Source: JBIYSM02 sp044759095 (GTDB lineage Bacteria; Bacillota; Bacilli; Brevibacillales; Brevibacillaceae). From it: a DNA stretch of 64,000 bases. Numbering within the stretch: position 1 is the stretch's first letter; each line of letters opens with the position of its first letter. Positions 57,395 through 64,000 of the stretch are shown here, one piece after another. The translations under genes were made by a program, and so were the position numbers. The stretch is from assembly GCF_044759095.2 (NCBI RefSeq), contig NZ_JBIYSM020000022.1, forward strand, positions 1 through 64,000, given 5' to 3'. The notes under the pieces are model-generated. The model made no database searches. It was not told the origin of the DNA and worked only from the letters and a program-made list of their open reading frames with translations.

Positions 57395-58627
57395 ATGAAA
57401 AATTGGGTCAATGTCGTGTCTGCTGCCTTTCTATCCGCACTGCTGGTCGCCGGCTGCGGCGGCGGCAGTCAACCGTCGAGCGCTCCTGCTTCGACAGGAA
57501 ACACCAGTGCGCCGGCAGCACCTGCCGCACCTGCTGCCAAGGAACCGATCAAGATCGGCGGGCTGTTTGACGAGACGGGAGGAACGGGTGATGTCGGCAA
57601 ACCGTACGCGGAAGGGGAAGTCGCCTATGTCGAGTACCTCAACAGCAAAGGCGGCATCAATGGCGCCAAAGTTGAGCTGATTGGTGTGGACTACGCGTAC
57701 AAAGTGCCGGAAGCCGTGAAAATTTACCAGAAATTCATCAAGCAGGACAAAGTATCCGCCATTCTCGGCTGGGGGACGGGGGATACGGAAGCAATGAAAG
57801 AACTGATCGCCAAAGACAAAGTGCCGTTCATCTCTGCCTCCTACTCGGAAGCCCTGACCAAAGTTGCCCAGCATCCGTACAACTTCATGACGGCTGCTAC
57901 CTACTCCGATCAGGCGAAAGTGGCCATCAAGTGGATCAAGGACAACTGGAAGGGCAGCGGCAATCCGAAGCTGGCGCTGATCTACAACGATACGCCGTTC
58001 GGCAAGTCGCCTGTCGAAGACGCAAAAGCATACGCCGCCTCCGTGGGCGTCGACGTGGTGGATGAACAAATCGTCGACCTGAAAGCGCTGGATGCGACAC
58101 CTCAGCTCTTGAACATGCAGAAGAAAAGCCCTGACTTCGCCATCATTCAGGAGACGTGGGGGGCTACTGCCACCATTTTGAAGGATGCGAAAAAGCTGGG
58201 CCTCACCACCCAATTTATCGGTTTGAACTGGGCGGCGGGTGAAGGGGTTATCAAACTGGCTGGCGATGCGGCGGAAGGCTTTATCGGCGTGATTACGCAT
58301 GCCTTCCCGTACGAAAATCTGCCGGGTTTGAAGGAGATTGAAGAGCACCTGGCCTCCAAAGGGAAAAAGCTGTCTGACATTAACCAGAAGTTCGTCCAAG
58401 GATGGGTGGCAGCCAAAATTATGGTGGAAGGAATCAAAAACGCAGGTGACAACTTGACCGGTGAAGGCATCAAGGCCGGTATCGAAAAAATTTCCAACCT
58501 GGAGTTCGGCGGCATTGCATCACCGGTTTCCTTCTCTGCCGACAACCACCGCGGCACCACCAAGGTCCGCCTCGGTGAAGTAAAGAACGGCAAATTTGAA
58601 ATCATTACAGATTACATCGGCTACTAA
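57395..58627 (+). CDS. livJ: Substrate-binding lipoprotein of the Liv-type transporter
   Basis: A 410-residue periplasmic-binding-type receptor anchored as a lipoprotein: signal peptide with lipobox LVAGC (Cys 21), an Ala/Pro/Ser-rich linker, then a two-lobed type 1 binding domain (IKIGGLFDETGGTGDVGKPYAEGEVAYVEYLN, the family's usual opening). It delivers the ligand to LivHM. Ligand identity cannot be read off; the two CoA-ligase-type genes suggest an aromatic or fatty acid rather than leucine. RBS AAGGGGGAA before ATG 57395. Confidence 0.9.
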   Translation: MKNWVNVVSAAFLSALLVAGCGGGSQPSSAPASTGNTSAPAAPAAPAAKEPIKIGGLFDETGGTGDVGKPYAEGEVAYVEYLNSKGGINGAKVELIGVDYAYKVPEAVKIYQKFIKQDKVSAILGWGTGDTEAMKELIAKDKVPFISASYSEALTKVAQHPYNFMTAATYSDQAKVAIKWIKDNWKGSGNPKLALIYNDTPFGKSPVEDAKAYAASVGVDVVDEQIVDLKALDATPQLLNMQKKSPDFAIIQETWGATATILKDAKKLGLTTQFIGLNWAAGEGVIKLAGDAAEGFIGVITHAFPYENLPGLKEIEEHLASKGKKLSDINQKFVQGWVAAKIMVEGIKNAGDNLTGEGIKAGIEKISNLEFGGIASPVSFSADNHRGTTKVRLGEVKNGKFEIITDYIGY

Positions 58628-58647
58628 GCGCCGGACGGGGGGAAGCC

Positions 58648-59436
58648 ATGCTCACGCTGAACAACGTGGAAGTGATGTACGACAAGGTCATTCTCGTCCT
58701 GAAGGGCATGTCGATGCACGTTCCGGAGGGAAAGATCGTCGCGCTCCTGGGCAGCAACGGCGCCGGCAAAACCACGACGCTCAAAGCCATTTCCGGTCTG
58801 CTCAAAAGTGAAAACGGGGAAGTGACGGACGGCTCCCTGGAGTACGCAGGCGCAGCCATCAGCGGAAGGGAACCGGAGGAAATTGTCAAGCGCGGAATCT
58901 TTCAGGTGATGGAAGGCAGGCGTGTGTTTGAACATCTGAATGTCGAAGAAAATCTGATCGCAGGGGCTCACACACGTCGGGATCGCAGAGCCCAGAAGGA
59001 GGACATGGAGCGCGTCTACCACTACTTTCCCAAGCTGAAGCTGCTGAGGACTCGGACAGCAGGCTACCTTAGCGGAGGAGAACAGCAGATGCTGGCGATC
59101 GGTCGGGCGTTGATGGCCCGGCCCCGCCTGATGCTGCTGGATGAACCGTCGCTGGGGCTCGCCCCGCTCCTCGTCAAGGAGATCTTTGGCATCATCAAGC
59201 AGATCAACCGGGAGCAGGGGACGACCATTCTCGTGGTGGAGCAAAATGCCAACGTGGCCCTCTCCATTGCCGACTACGGCTACATCATGGAAAACGGCCG
59301 GATCGTGCTGGAAGGGGACGTGGAATCGTTAAAGGCAAACGAGGACGTTCGGGAATTTTACCTTGGCATGAGCGACGGGAAGCGAAAAAGCTTCCGGCAG
59401 GTGAAGCACTATAAACGGAGAAAGCGGTGGTTGTAA
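58648..59436 (+). CDS. livF: LivF-type ABC transporter ATP-binding protein
   Basis: A 262-residue ATPase with Walker A LGSNGAGKTTT, signature YLSGGEQQMLAIGRAL, Walker B LMLLDEPSLGLAP and the switch His region VEQNA. It is the second ATPase of the importer. A basic tail (KRKSFRQVKHYKRRKRWL) extends beyond the usual end. RBS GGGGGGAAG before the ATG. Its stop overlaps the next gene (TAATG). Confidence 0.93.
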   Translation: MLTLNNVEVMYDKVILVLKGMSMHVPEGKIVALLGSNGAGKTTTLKAISGLLKSENGEVTDGSLEYAGAAISGREPEEIVKRGIFQVMEGRRVFEHLNVEENLIAGAHTRRDRRAQKEDMERVYHYFPKLKLLRTRTAGYLSGGEQQMLAIGRALMARPRLMLLDEPSLGLAPLLVKEIFGIIKQINREQGTTILVVEQNANVALSIADYGYIMENGRIVLEGDVESLKANEDVREFYLGMSDGKRKSFRQVKHYKRRKRWL

Positions 59437-60602
59437 TGAAAATAAGCCGCATTTCCGAGCTGATCAGGCATGCGTACGAAACGGCGCCCGGCTGGCGGGA
59501 CTGGTTCCAGCAAAACGGGATTGATCCGCAGAGGATTGAGAGCGAATCAGATTTATGGAGAATTCCCGTCCTGCACAAGACGGATCTGCCGCGGTTGCAG
59601 CAGTCAAATCCCCCGTTTGGGGGCCTGTTTGCGGGGGAACCGGAACGAATTTTCCTCTCTCCGGGTCCCATCTACGATCCTCAACCGGCGGGAGACGATC
59701 CATGGCGTTTTTCCAAAGCATTGGCACATGCCGGATTTACCGGGGGGGACGTCGTTCTCAACACGTTTTCCTACCATCTCAGTCCGGCCGGTTTCATGTT
59801 TGACAAGGCGCTTTGCAGCCTCAAGGCCACTGTGATTCCGGCAGGTGTGGGCAATACCGAACTGCTCGTGGGAATGCTACGCGATTTGCGGGTGACCGGC
59901 TACGTCGGCACTCCCAGCTATTTGCGGGCCCTGATCCAACGTGCAGAAGAGACGGGTTTGCGCGTTGGCGAAGACATTCCTCTTTGCAAAGCCTTTTTCA
60001 CAGCGGAACCGATTCCCCCGGATTTTCCCGATTGGTGCGCCGAGCGGAGAATTCGCTTCGGGGAAGCGTACGGTACGGCGGATGCCGGCTGCCTAGCTTA
60101 CCGCAACCAGCAAGAGACGGGCTTGCAGCTGGAAGAAAACGTTCTGGTTCAGGTATGCGATCCCGAAACGGGTCAGCCTGTGGCAGAAGGGGAGATCGGC
60201 GAAATGGTGATCACGGTATTTGACCGCCAGTATCCGCTCATTCGCTTTGGTACAGGGGATTTGTCTCGCTGGCTCCCCGGACAGTCGGACGATCGGTTGG
60301 CCGGTGTATTGGGGCGTGTCGGTGACGGGATCAAGGTGAGGGGAATGTTCGTGTACCGCCAGCAAATGGAGCGGGTGCTGTCAGTGTACCCCGACGTACG
60401 CTGCTACCGGGCGGACGTATTTTCTGACGGGGAAAAAGACGTTCTGCAAATCTCCCTTGAAGTTCCGGAAGCGACAGAGAACGACCTTTTGGAAAAAATA
60501 AGCGAGCATCTGCGCCAGGTCTTGCGTGTGAAGGCGGAGCTTCGTCTGGTGCCGCCCGGATCGCTGGATCGCTCGCAAAACGTGCTTCAGGACCACCGCT
60601 AG
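59436..60602 (+). CDS. Phenylacetate-CoA-ligase-like protein lacking the P-loop
   Basis: A 388-residue member of the PaaK/coenzyme F390 synthetase-like adenylating family: NTFSYHLSPAGFMFDKAL, ATVIPAGVGNTELLVGML, GTPSYLRAL, GEAYGTADAG and IRFGTGDLSRW are recognisable. The ATP-binding SSGTTGKP motif of PaaK is absent; the corresponding segment reads ERIFLSPGPIYDPQP. Either the family uses a variant site or the protein is not a normal ligase. Last gene of the Liv operon, started within the livF stop and ended by a terminator. Confidence 0.82.
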   Translation: MKISRISELIRHAYETAPGWRDWFQQNGIDPQRIESESDLWRIPVLHKTDLPRLQQSNPPFGGLFAGEPERIFLSPGPIYDPQPAGDDPWRFSKALAHAGFTGGDVVLNTFSYHLSPAGFMFDKALCSLKATVIPAGVGNTELLVGMLRDLRVTGYVGTPSYLRALIQRAEETGLRVGEDIPLCKAFFTAEPIPPDFPDWCAERRIRFGEAYGTADAGCLAYRNQQETGLQLEENVLVQVCDPETGQPVAEGEIGEMVITVFDRQYPLIRFGTGDLSRWLPGQSDDRLAGVLGRVGDGIKVRGMFVYRQQMERVLSVYPDVRCYRADVFSDGEKDVLQISLEVPEATENDLLEKISEHLRQVLRVKAELRLVPPGSLDRSQNVLQDHR

Positions 60603-60612
60603 CAAAAAGCGA

Positions 60613-60644
60613 AAAACCTGCCCTCGCCGGCAGGTTTCTTTTAT
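60613..60644 (+). terminator. Terminator of the Liv operon
   Basis: AACCTGCC (60615-60622) pairs with GGCAGGTT (60629-60636), then TCTTTTATT. Confidence 0.85.
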
Positions 60645-60666
60645 TGTGCAGGAAAATAAAAGCAAT

Positions 60667-61092
60667 TTAATGGTTGCCCTCCGTGTAAATTTGGAAGGTT
60701 ACACCGAACTTGTCCGTTACAATACCGTAAGCAGGGCTAAAAAATGTTTCTTGCAGCGGCATGTTCACTTGACCGTCTTGCTGCAAGGCTTCATAAATTT
60801 GCTTGGATTTTTCCTTGTCCTTCGTAGAAATACAGATGGTAACCTGATTTCCGCTTTGATGGGGTTGGCCTGGAAACGTATCAGAAAACATAAGGTCGGA
60901 TTCACCCACTTTTAACATTGCGTGAGCCACGAGTTCCTTTGCCTCTGCCGGTAAAGGAAATTCGGGGTTTTCAGGCATTTCCCCGAAGGTTTGGTTAAAG
61001 AGGACTTTGGCATCTAAAGCTTTTTCGTAAAATTGAATGGCTTCTTTTGCATTTCCGTTCATCATTAAATAAGGGGTCAATCGCAATGTCAC
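60667..61092 (-). CDS. VOC/PhnB-like glyoxalase-superfamily protein
   Basis: A 141-residue protein of the PhnB-like vicinal oxygen chelate group: LTPYLMMNGNAKEAIQFYEKALDAKVLF at the start and FGVTFQIYTEGNH at the end. The role of PhnB-like proteins is mostly unknown; they are not tied to phosphonate use here. GTG start at 61092 with AAGGAGCTG upstream. Codon use is more AT-rich than its neighbours (for example many AAA and TTT), which could point to later acquisition. Confidence 0.8.
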   Translation of the reverse strand: MTLRLTPYLMMNGNAKEAIQFYEKALDAKVLFNQTFGEMPENPEFPLPAEAKELVAHAMLKVGESDLMFSDTFPGQPHQSGNQVTICISTKDKEKSKQIYEALQQDGQVNMPLQETFFSPAYGIVTDKFGVTFQIYTEGNH

Positions 61093-61239
61093 AATGAGTC
61101 AGCTCCTTGGGTGCTCATTTTTTTTTTTTCGATTCTACTATGCTTCAGGCCTCCCCTCCAATTATTTCCGATAATTTCATTATAAAACAAGGAACATATG
61201 TTTGCAATTGAAAATTGGGCCCGTTAGGCGGAGCGATTT

Positions 61240-61273
61240 TCACAAAAATAGCCACCTGCAATGGGCGGCTATT
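61240..61273 (-). terminator. Terminator overlapping the DUF84 gene end
   Basis: On the minus strand AATAGCCGCC pairs with GGTGGCTATT (one wobble), loop CATTGCA region, followed by TTTTG. Confidence 0.75.
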
Positions 61274-61802
61274 GGTAAAAACGGGAGACAAAGGGTGTCA
61301 GCGCCGCGATCACTGCGTCTCGAAAGACTTCGGCTCGTTTGATCCGGTCTTCCGTAAACAGTCCATAGGCACCCCCCTTGTGATTGCTGCCAATCGTGCC
61401 GCTCCACTCGTCGATAATCGTGCGCAGTTCGATCCCTTCCTGCCGGATCCGCTCTCCTGCCGTGTTGGGAACGGGAAACGCCAGTCCTTTTCCCAGGGAG
61501 AGGCGCTTGCCGTCCCAGGCGGCGCAAACGGAAATCAGATACCACTGACCGGTGTATTCGTCATCAAACGTCAGTCCGCCTTCCAGACCCAGGCCAATCT
61601 GTGCCTCCGGTACACGGGAAAGCGCTTGTTTGGCCCGGTTGACAGCCCCTTCAATCGTCTCCGCTTCCGTCATCGGCTGGTCGGAGACGCCGGACGGTAC
61701 AGACAGGCAGATCGGCTCCTTCCCGGTGGCCAATACCACAGCGGAGCGTTTGGCTTGATTGGTGGTACCGAGTGCATAGGTAAATCGGGCAAAATCGATC
61801 AC
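61269..61802 (-). CDS. DUF84 inosine/xanthosine triphosphatase-like protein
   Basis: A 177-residue YjjX/DUF84 family protein, expected to hydrolyse non-canonical purine nucleoside triphosphates (ITP, XTP) and so keep them out of nucleic acid. ALGTTNQAKRSAV at the start and IGLGLEGGLTFDDEYTGQWYL in the middle are family-specific, and GSNHKGGAYGLFT near the end. GTG 61802 has GGAGG upstream. It faces dapF divergently. Confidence 0.85.
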   Translation of the reverse strand: MIDFARFTYALGTTNQAKRSAVVLATGKEPICLSVPSGVSDQPMTEAETIEGAVNRAKQALSRVPEAQIGLGLEGGLTFDDEYTGQWYLISVCAAWDGKRLSLGKGLAFPVPNTAGERIRQEGIELRTIIDEWSGTIGSNHKGGAYGLFTEDRIKRAEVFRDAVIAALTPFVSRFYQ

Positions 61803-61913
61803 GTCAAATTCCTCCGATCATGCTGGTTGCTAGTGGTAGTATACCACTTCACCATTCCGCCATGTTCTGTGATAAGATAAGGTCAAATGGAACGCGGAAA
61901 GAGGATTTGAGTG

Positions 61914-62783
61914 ATGAAGTTTACCAAAATGCATGGGTTGGGAAATGACTATGTCTATGTGAACTGCTTTGCGGAGCCGCTTGAAGGAGTGGATCTGCCT
62001 GAGTTGTCCAGACGGGTCAGCGATCGCCACTTTGGTATCGGCGGAGACGGTATGATTCTGATCATGCCTTCCGAGCGTGCCGATTTTCGCATGCGCGTGT
62101 TTAACAACGACGGCAGCGAAGCCAAGAACTGTGGAAACGGGCTGCGCTGCGTCAGCAAATACGTATACGATCACGGCTTGACCGGGAAGACGACGTTCAC
62201 GGTGGAGACGCTGGGCGGTATTGTGACGCCTGTCGTGACAGTAGGGGAAGACGGCAAGGTGGCGCAGGTTACCATCGATATGGGGGAACCGCGTTTTGCC
62301 CGCTCTGCCATTCCCATGACCGGAAAAGCAGATGAGCATGTAGTGGAACAGCCGCTTACGATTGACGGAAAAACGTTTTTGCTGACCGCCGTCTCGATGG
62401 GCAACCCCCACGCGATTTTGTTTGTAGACGAGGTGCGAGACGAGGACGTTGTCACCTACGGGCCGAAGATTGAGTTTCACGAATGGTTCCCGGAGCGCAC
62501 CAACGTGGAATTTATTCAGGTGCTGAATCGCCGCGAGCTGAAGTTCCGCGTCTGGGAGCGGGGCTCGGGCGTGACTCTCGCCTGCGGAACCGGTGCATGC
62601 GCTGCCGCCGTTGCCGCTTGTCTGACTGGAAGAACTGAACGGGAGGTAACCGTTCATCTGCTCGGCGGTGACTTGTTCATCGAGTGGAGGGAAAGTGACA
62701 ATCGCGTCTACATGACAGGCCCTGCGACGGAGGTCTTTTCAGGAGTGTATACAGGGCCCCTCCCGTACGAAAAAACCCCGTAG
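61914..62783 (+). CDS. dapF: Diaminopimelate epimerase
   Basis: Converts LL- to meso-diaminopimelate for peptidoglycan and lysine. The 289 residues carry both catalytic cysteines: C73 in KNCGNGLRC and C224 in ACGTGAC, and the usual opening MKFTKMHGLGNDYVYV. ATG 61914 is preferred to the adjacent GTG 61911; AGAGG lies upstream. It is a single-gene unit; its last codons form part of the convergent terminator. Confidence 0.96.
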   Translation: MKFTKMHGLGNDYVYVNCFAEPLEGVDLPELSRRVSDRHFGIGGDGMILIMPSERADFRMRVFNNDGSEAKNCGNGLRCVSKYVYDHGLTGKTTFTVETLGGIVTPVVTVGEDGKVAQVTIDMGEPRFARSAIPMTGKADEHVVEQPLTIDGKTFLLTAVSMGNPHAILFVDEVRDEDVVTYGPKIEFHEWFPERTNVEFIQVLNRRELKFRVWERGSGVTLACGTGACAAAVAACLTGRTEREVTVHLLGGDLFIEWRESDNRVYMTGPATEVFSGVYTGPLPYEKTP

Positions 62784-62801
62784 CCTAGGGCTGACGGGGT
62801 T
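62769..62801. terminator. Convergent terminator of dapF and the LysM gene
   Basis: AACCCCGT (62774-62781) pairs with ACGGGGTT (62794-62801), 12-base loop. T-rich mainly on the minus side. Confidence 0.82.
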
Positions 62802-62811
62802 CAAAGTTTTG

Positions 62812-63951
62812 TCAACTCAAGCCGGCGGCAATTTTGATCGCCGACTGGTGGCTGGTGTCCGGAAGCTTGTCCTTGTGCCGCAGACTGTTGCGGAAATGAA
62901 TGTCGAAGTGACCAGTGAAGTTATTGCCGCTGATGTATTCGATATCATGGGGCATGGAGGACATGGAAGCGGCGATTCGCCTGCCGTTCACCTCAACGAT
63001 CACAGGGCGGACTTTCCAGGAGTAGCTGCCTCCCCAGATTTCCTTGATGATTGCGGTATCGGCAGAGGTCAGCGGTTCCGTGTCGGAGTGGAACGCGCCG
63101 ATGGTACGCTTGACCATGAAGCTGCGGCCGGTTTGAAAATCGGTTACCTTGGCGACGGCGTTGATGGGAAACAGGTACTGGGCTGCTTCAAACCAGTCCA
63201 GGTACTCACCGTACTGCTTACCGGGAGTCTTTGTCACCGGGATGTGATGAATCGGAATTTTTACGATTTGTCCGATCTGCAGATTGGTTGAGGAACTCAG
63301 GTTGTTGACCTTTAAAAACTCGTCCATTGGGATGCCGTGCGCAAGGGAGACGGACCACGGCGTGTCCCCTTTGACCACCCTATAAGTCGTCATTTCCACC
63401 CAGGGCTTGTCCGGTTCGAATGGTTCAGGAGTATTCGTATTCGGAATAATCAGTTTTTGGCCGATATTCAAATGGGTCGAAGTCATTTTGTTGGCATCCA
63501 TGATCGATTGAATGCTGACGTTGTACAGGCTGGCGATTTTCCAGAGCACATCTCCACTGACTACAGTATGTACCGTACCGGATTGCGGGACCAGCAGCTT
63601 GTCCCCGACAATGAGAGTGTCACTGGTCAAACGGTTGATTTCCTTCAGGCTGCTGATCGTGGTATTGAACTTGTCAGCAATTTTCCACAGGGTGTCCCCG
63701 CTTTGGACCTGATAAATGCTGGATTGCGGCGGGATGTAAAGCGTGGAGCCAGCCAGGATCATGTCGGATCGCAAATGATTGGCGATTTTCAATTGTTCAA
63801 CGCTGCGATCGTAGCTGTAGGCAATGTTGCCCAGCGTATCCCCAGCCTTTACCGTGACGGTTTCAGCAGAGACAAACGTAGCGGGCAGCAAAATCGCGCC
63901 GGCGATCACAGATTGAAGTGCCAATCGTTTCCATCGTGCTTTCTGAAACAT
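62812..63951 (-). CDS. Secreted protein with four LysM domains
   Basis: A 379-residue exported wall protein. The signal peptide (about 1-29, ending VSAE) is followed by four LysM peptidoglycan-binding domains (TVKAGDTLGNIAYSY, QVQSGDTLWKIADKF, TVVSGDVLWKIASLY, RVVKGDTPWSVSLAH) to about residue 225. The C-terminal domain (240-379: FQTGRSFMVKRTIGAFHSDTEPLT, GHFDIHFRNSLRH) is shared with other LysM proteins of Bacillales and may be enzymatic, with conserved His/Asp, but its activity is not known to me. RBS GGGGGG before ATG 63951. Confidence 0.85.
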   Translation of the reverse strand: MFQKARWKRLALQSVIAGAILLPATFVSAETVTVKAGDTLGNIAYSYDRSVEQLKIANHLRSDMILAGSTLYIPPQSSIYQVQSGDTLWKIADKFNTTISSLKEINRLTSDTLIVGDKLLVPQSGTVHTVVSGDVLWKIASLYNVSIQSIMDANKMTSTHLNIGQKLIIPNTNTPEPFEPDKPWVEMTTYRVVKGDTPWSVSLAHGIPMDEFLKVNNLSSSTNLQIGQIVKIPIHHIPVTKTPGKQYGEYLDWFEAAQYLFPINAVAKVTDFQTGRSFMVKRTIGAFHSDTEPLTSADTAIIKEIWGGSYSWKVRPVIVEVNGRRIAASMSSMPHDIEYISGNNFTGHFDIHFRNSLRHKDKLPDTSHQSAIKIAAGLS

Positions 63952-64000
63952 AGAAGCCCCCCTTGGTGCACATCGTGATGGTTGAATGGAGTAACAATAT

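Noticed and set aside
60667..61092. Phosphonate metabolism indicated by the PhnB-like protein
   Set aside because: PhnB-like VOC proteins are not diagnostic, and no phn genes are present.

Overview
The window reads as chromosome from an endospore-forming member of the Bacillales of fairly high GC, most likely Brevibacillus or a close relative. This is inferred from gene content and protein similarity remembered from known families, not from a search. Supporting content: acuA/acuB/acuC with ccpA nearby, a T-box tyrosyl-tRNA synthetase gene, rpsD, a dgcP-like and a yttP-like gene, an ezrA-like gene, ytrH/ytrI, spo0M, a codY-family gene and dapF. Several neighbours also sit together in Bacillus subtilis (ccpA-acuCBA-tyrS-rpsD-dgcP-yttP-ezrA).

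Layout. 1-253: edge of an insertion sequence that cuts into a dispersed repeat. 0.3-2.8 kb: CsoR-type repressor, CcpA, and an MTA/SAH nucleosidase fused to a glutaredoxin domain. 3-9.3 kb: two small genes, then acuC/acuB/acuA and a class A penicillin-binding protein on the minus strand. 9.3-17.4 kb: T-box leader and tyrS, NhaC antiporter, metallo-beta-lactamase-fold protein, DinB protein, rpsD with its leader, and an SLH-anchored YcdB-type protein. 17.6-26.8 kb: phosphatase, diguanylate cyclase, hydrolase, lipoprotein, EEP-family protein, TetR regulator, and a protein joining an extracellular TPM domain to an EzrA-like body. 27-32 kb: flavoprotein, acetyltransferase, a broken TIR-like gene, M42 peptidase. 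32-36.2 kb: ba3-type oxidase operon (with a 36-residue subunit IIa) and an FMN oxidoreductase. 36-40 kb: HD-GYP protein, a repeat-rich stretch and a transporter. 40-43.7 kb: sporulation genes and CodY. 43.7-49.1 kb: four transporters, one of them a deletion pseudogene. 49-52.4 kb: two SDR enzymes, DUF1540, a HAD phosphatase and a membrane protein. 52.7-60.6 kb: a seven-gene Liv-type ABC operon with two adenylate-forming enzymes. 60.6-64 kb: VOC protein, DUF84 NTPase, dapF and a LysM protein.

The most notable material is non-coding. One repeat family (called A here; seven plus-strand copies, plus one inverted and one diverged form) is a terminator-like hairpin whose stem changes by compensating substitutions while the loop stays constant. 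A second family (called B; two copies) is a MITE-like element with inverted ends. Each B copy is flanked by two identical copies of a terminator hairpin, and the hairpin sequence differs between the two sites, as if B elements insert at terminators and duplicate them. One B copy carries an A hairpin inside it. A 66-bp tandem array lies near the second B copy.

Operons visible from overlaps: acuA-acuB-acuC, ytrH-ytrI, arsR-type regulator with an MFS pump, coxIIa-cbaB-cbaA, and the Liv cluster (ATP/GA/TAATG overlaps throughout). CodY-box-like sites before both codY and the Liv operon suggest a local regulatory link.
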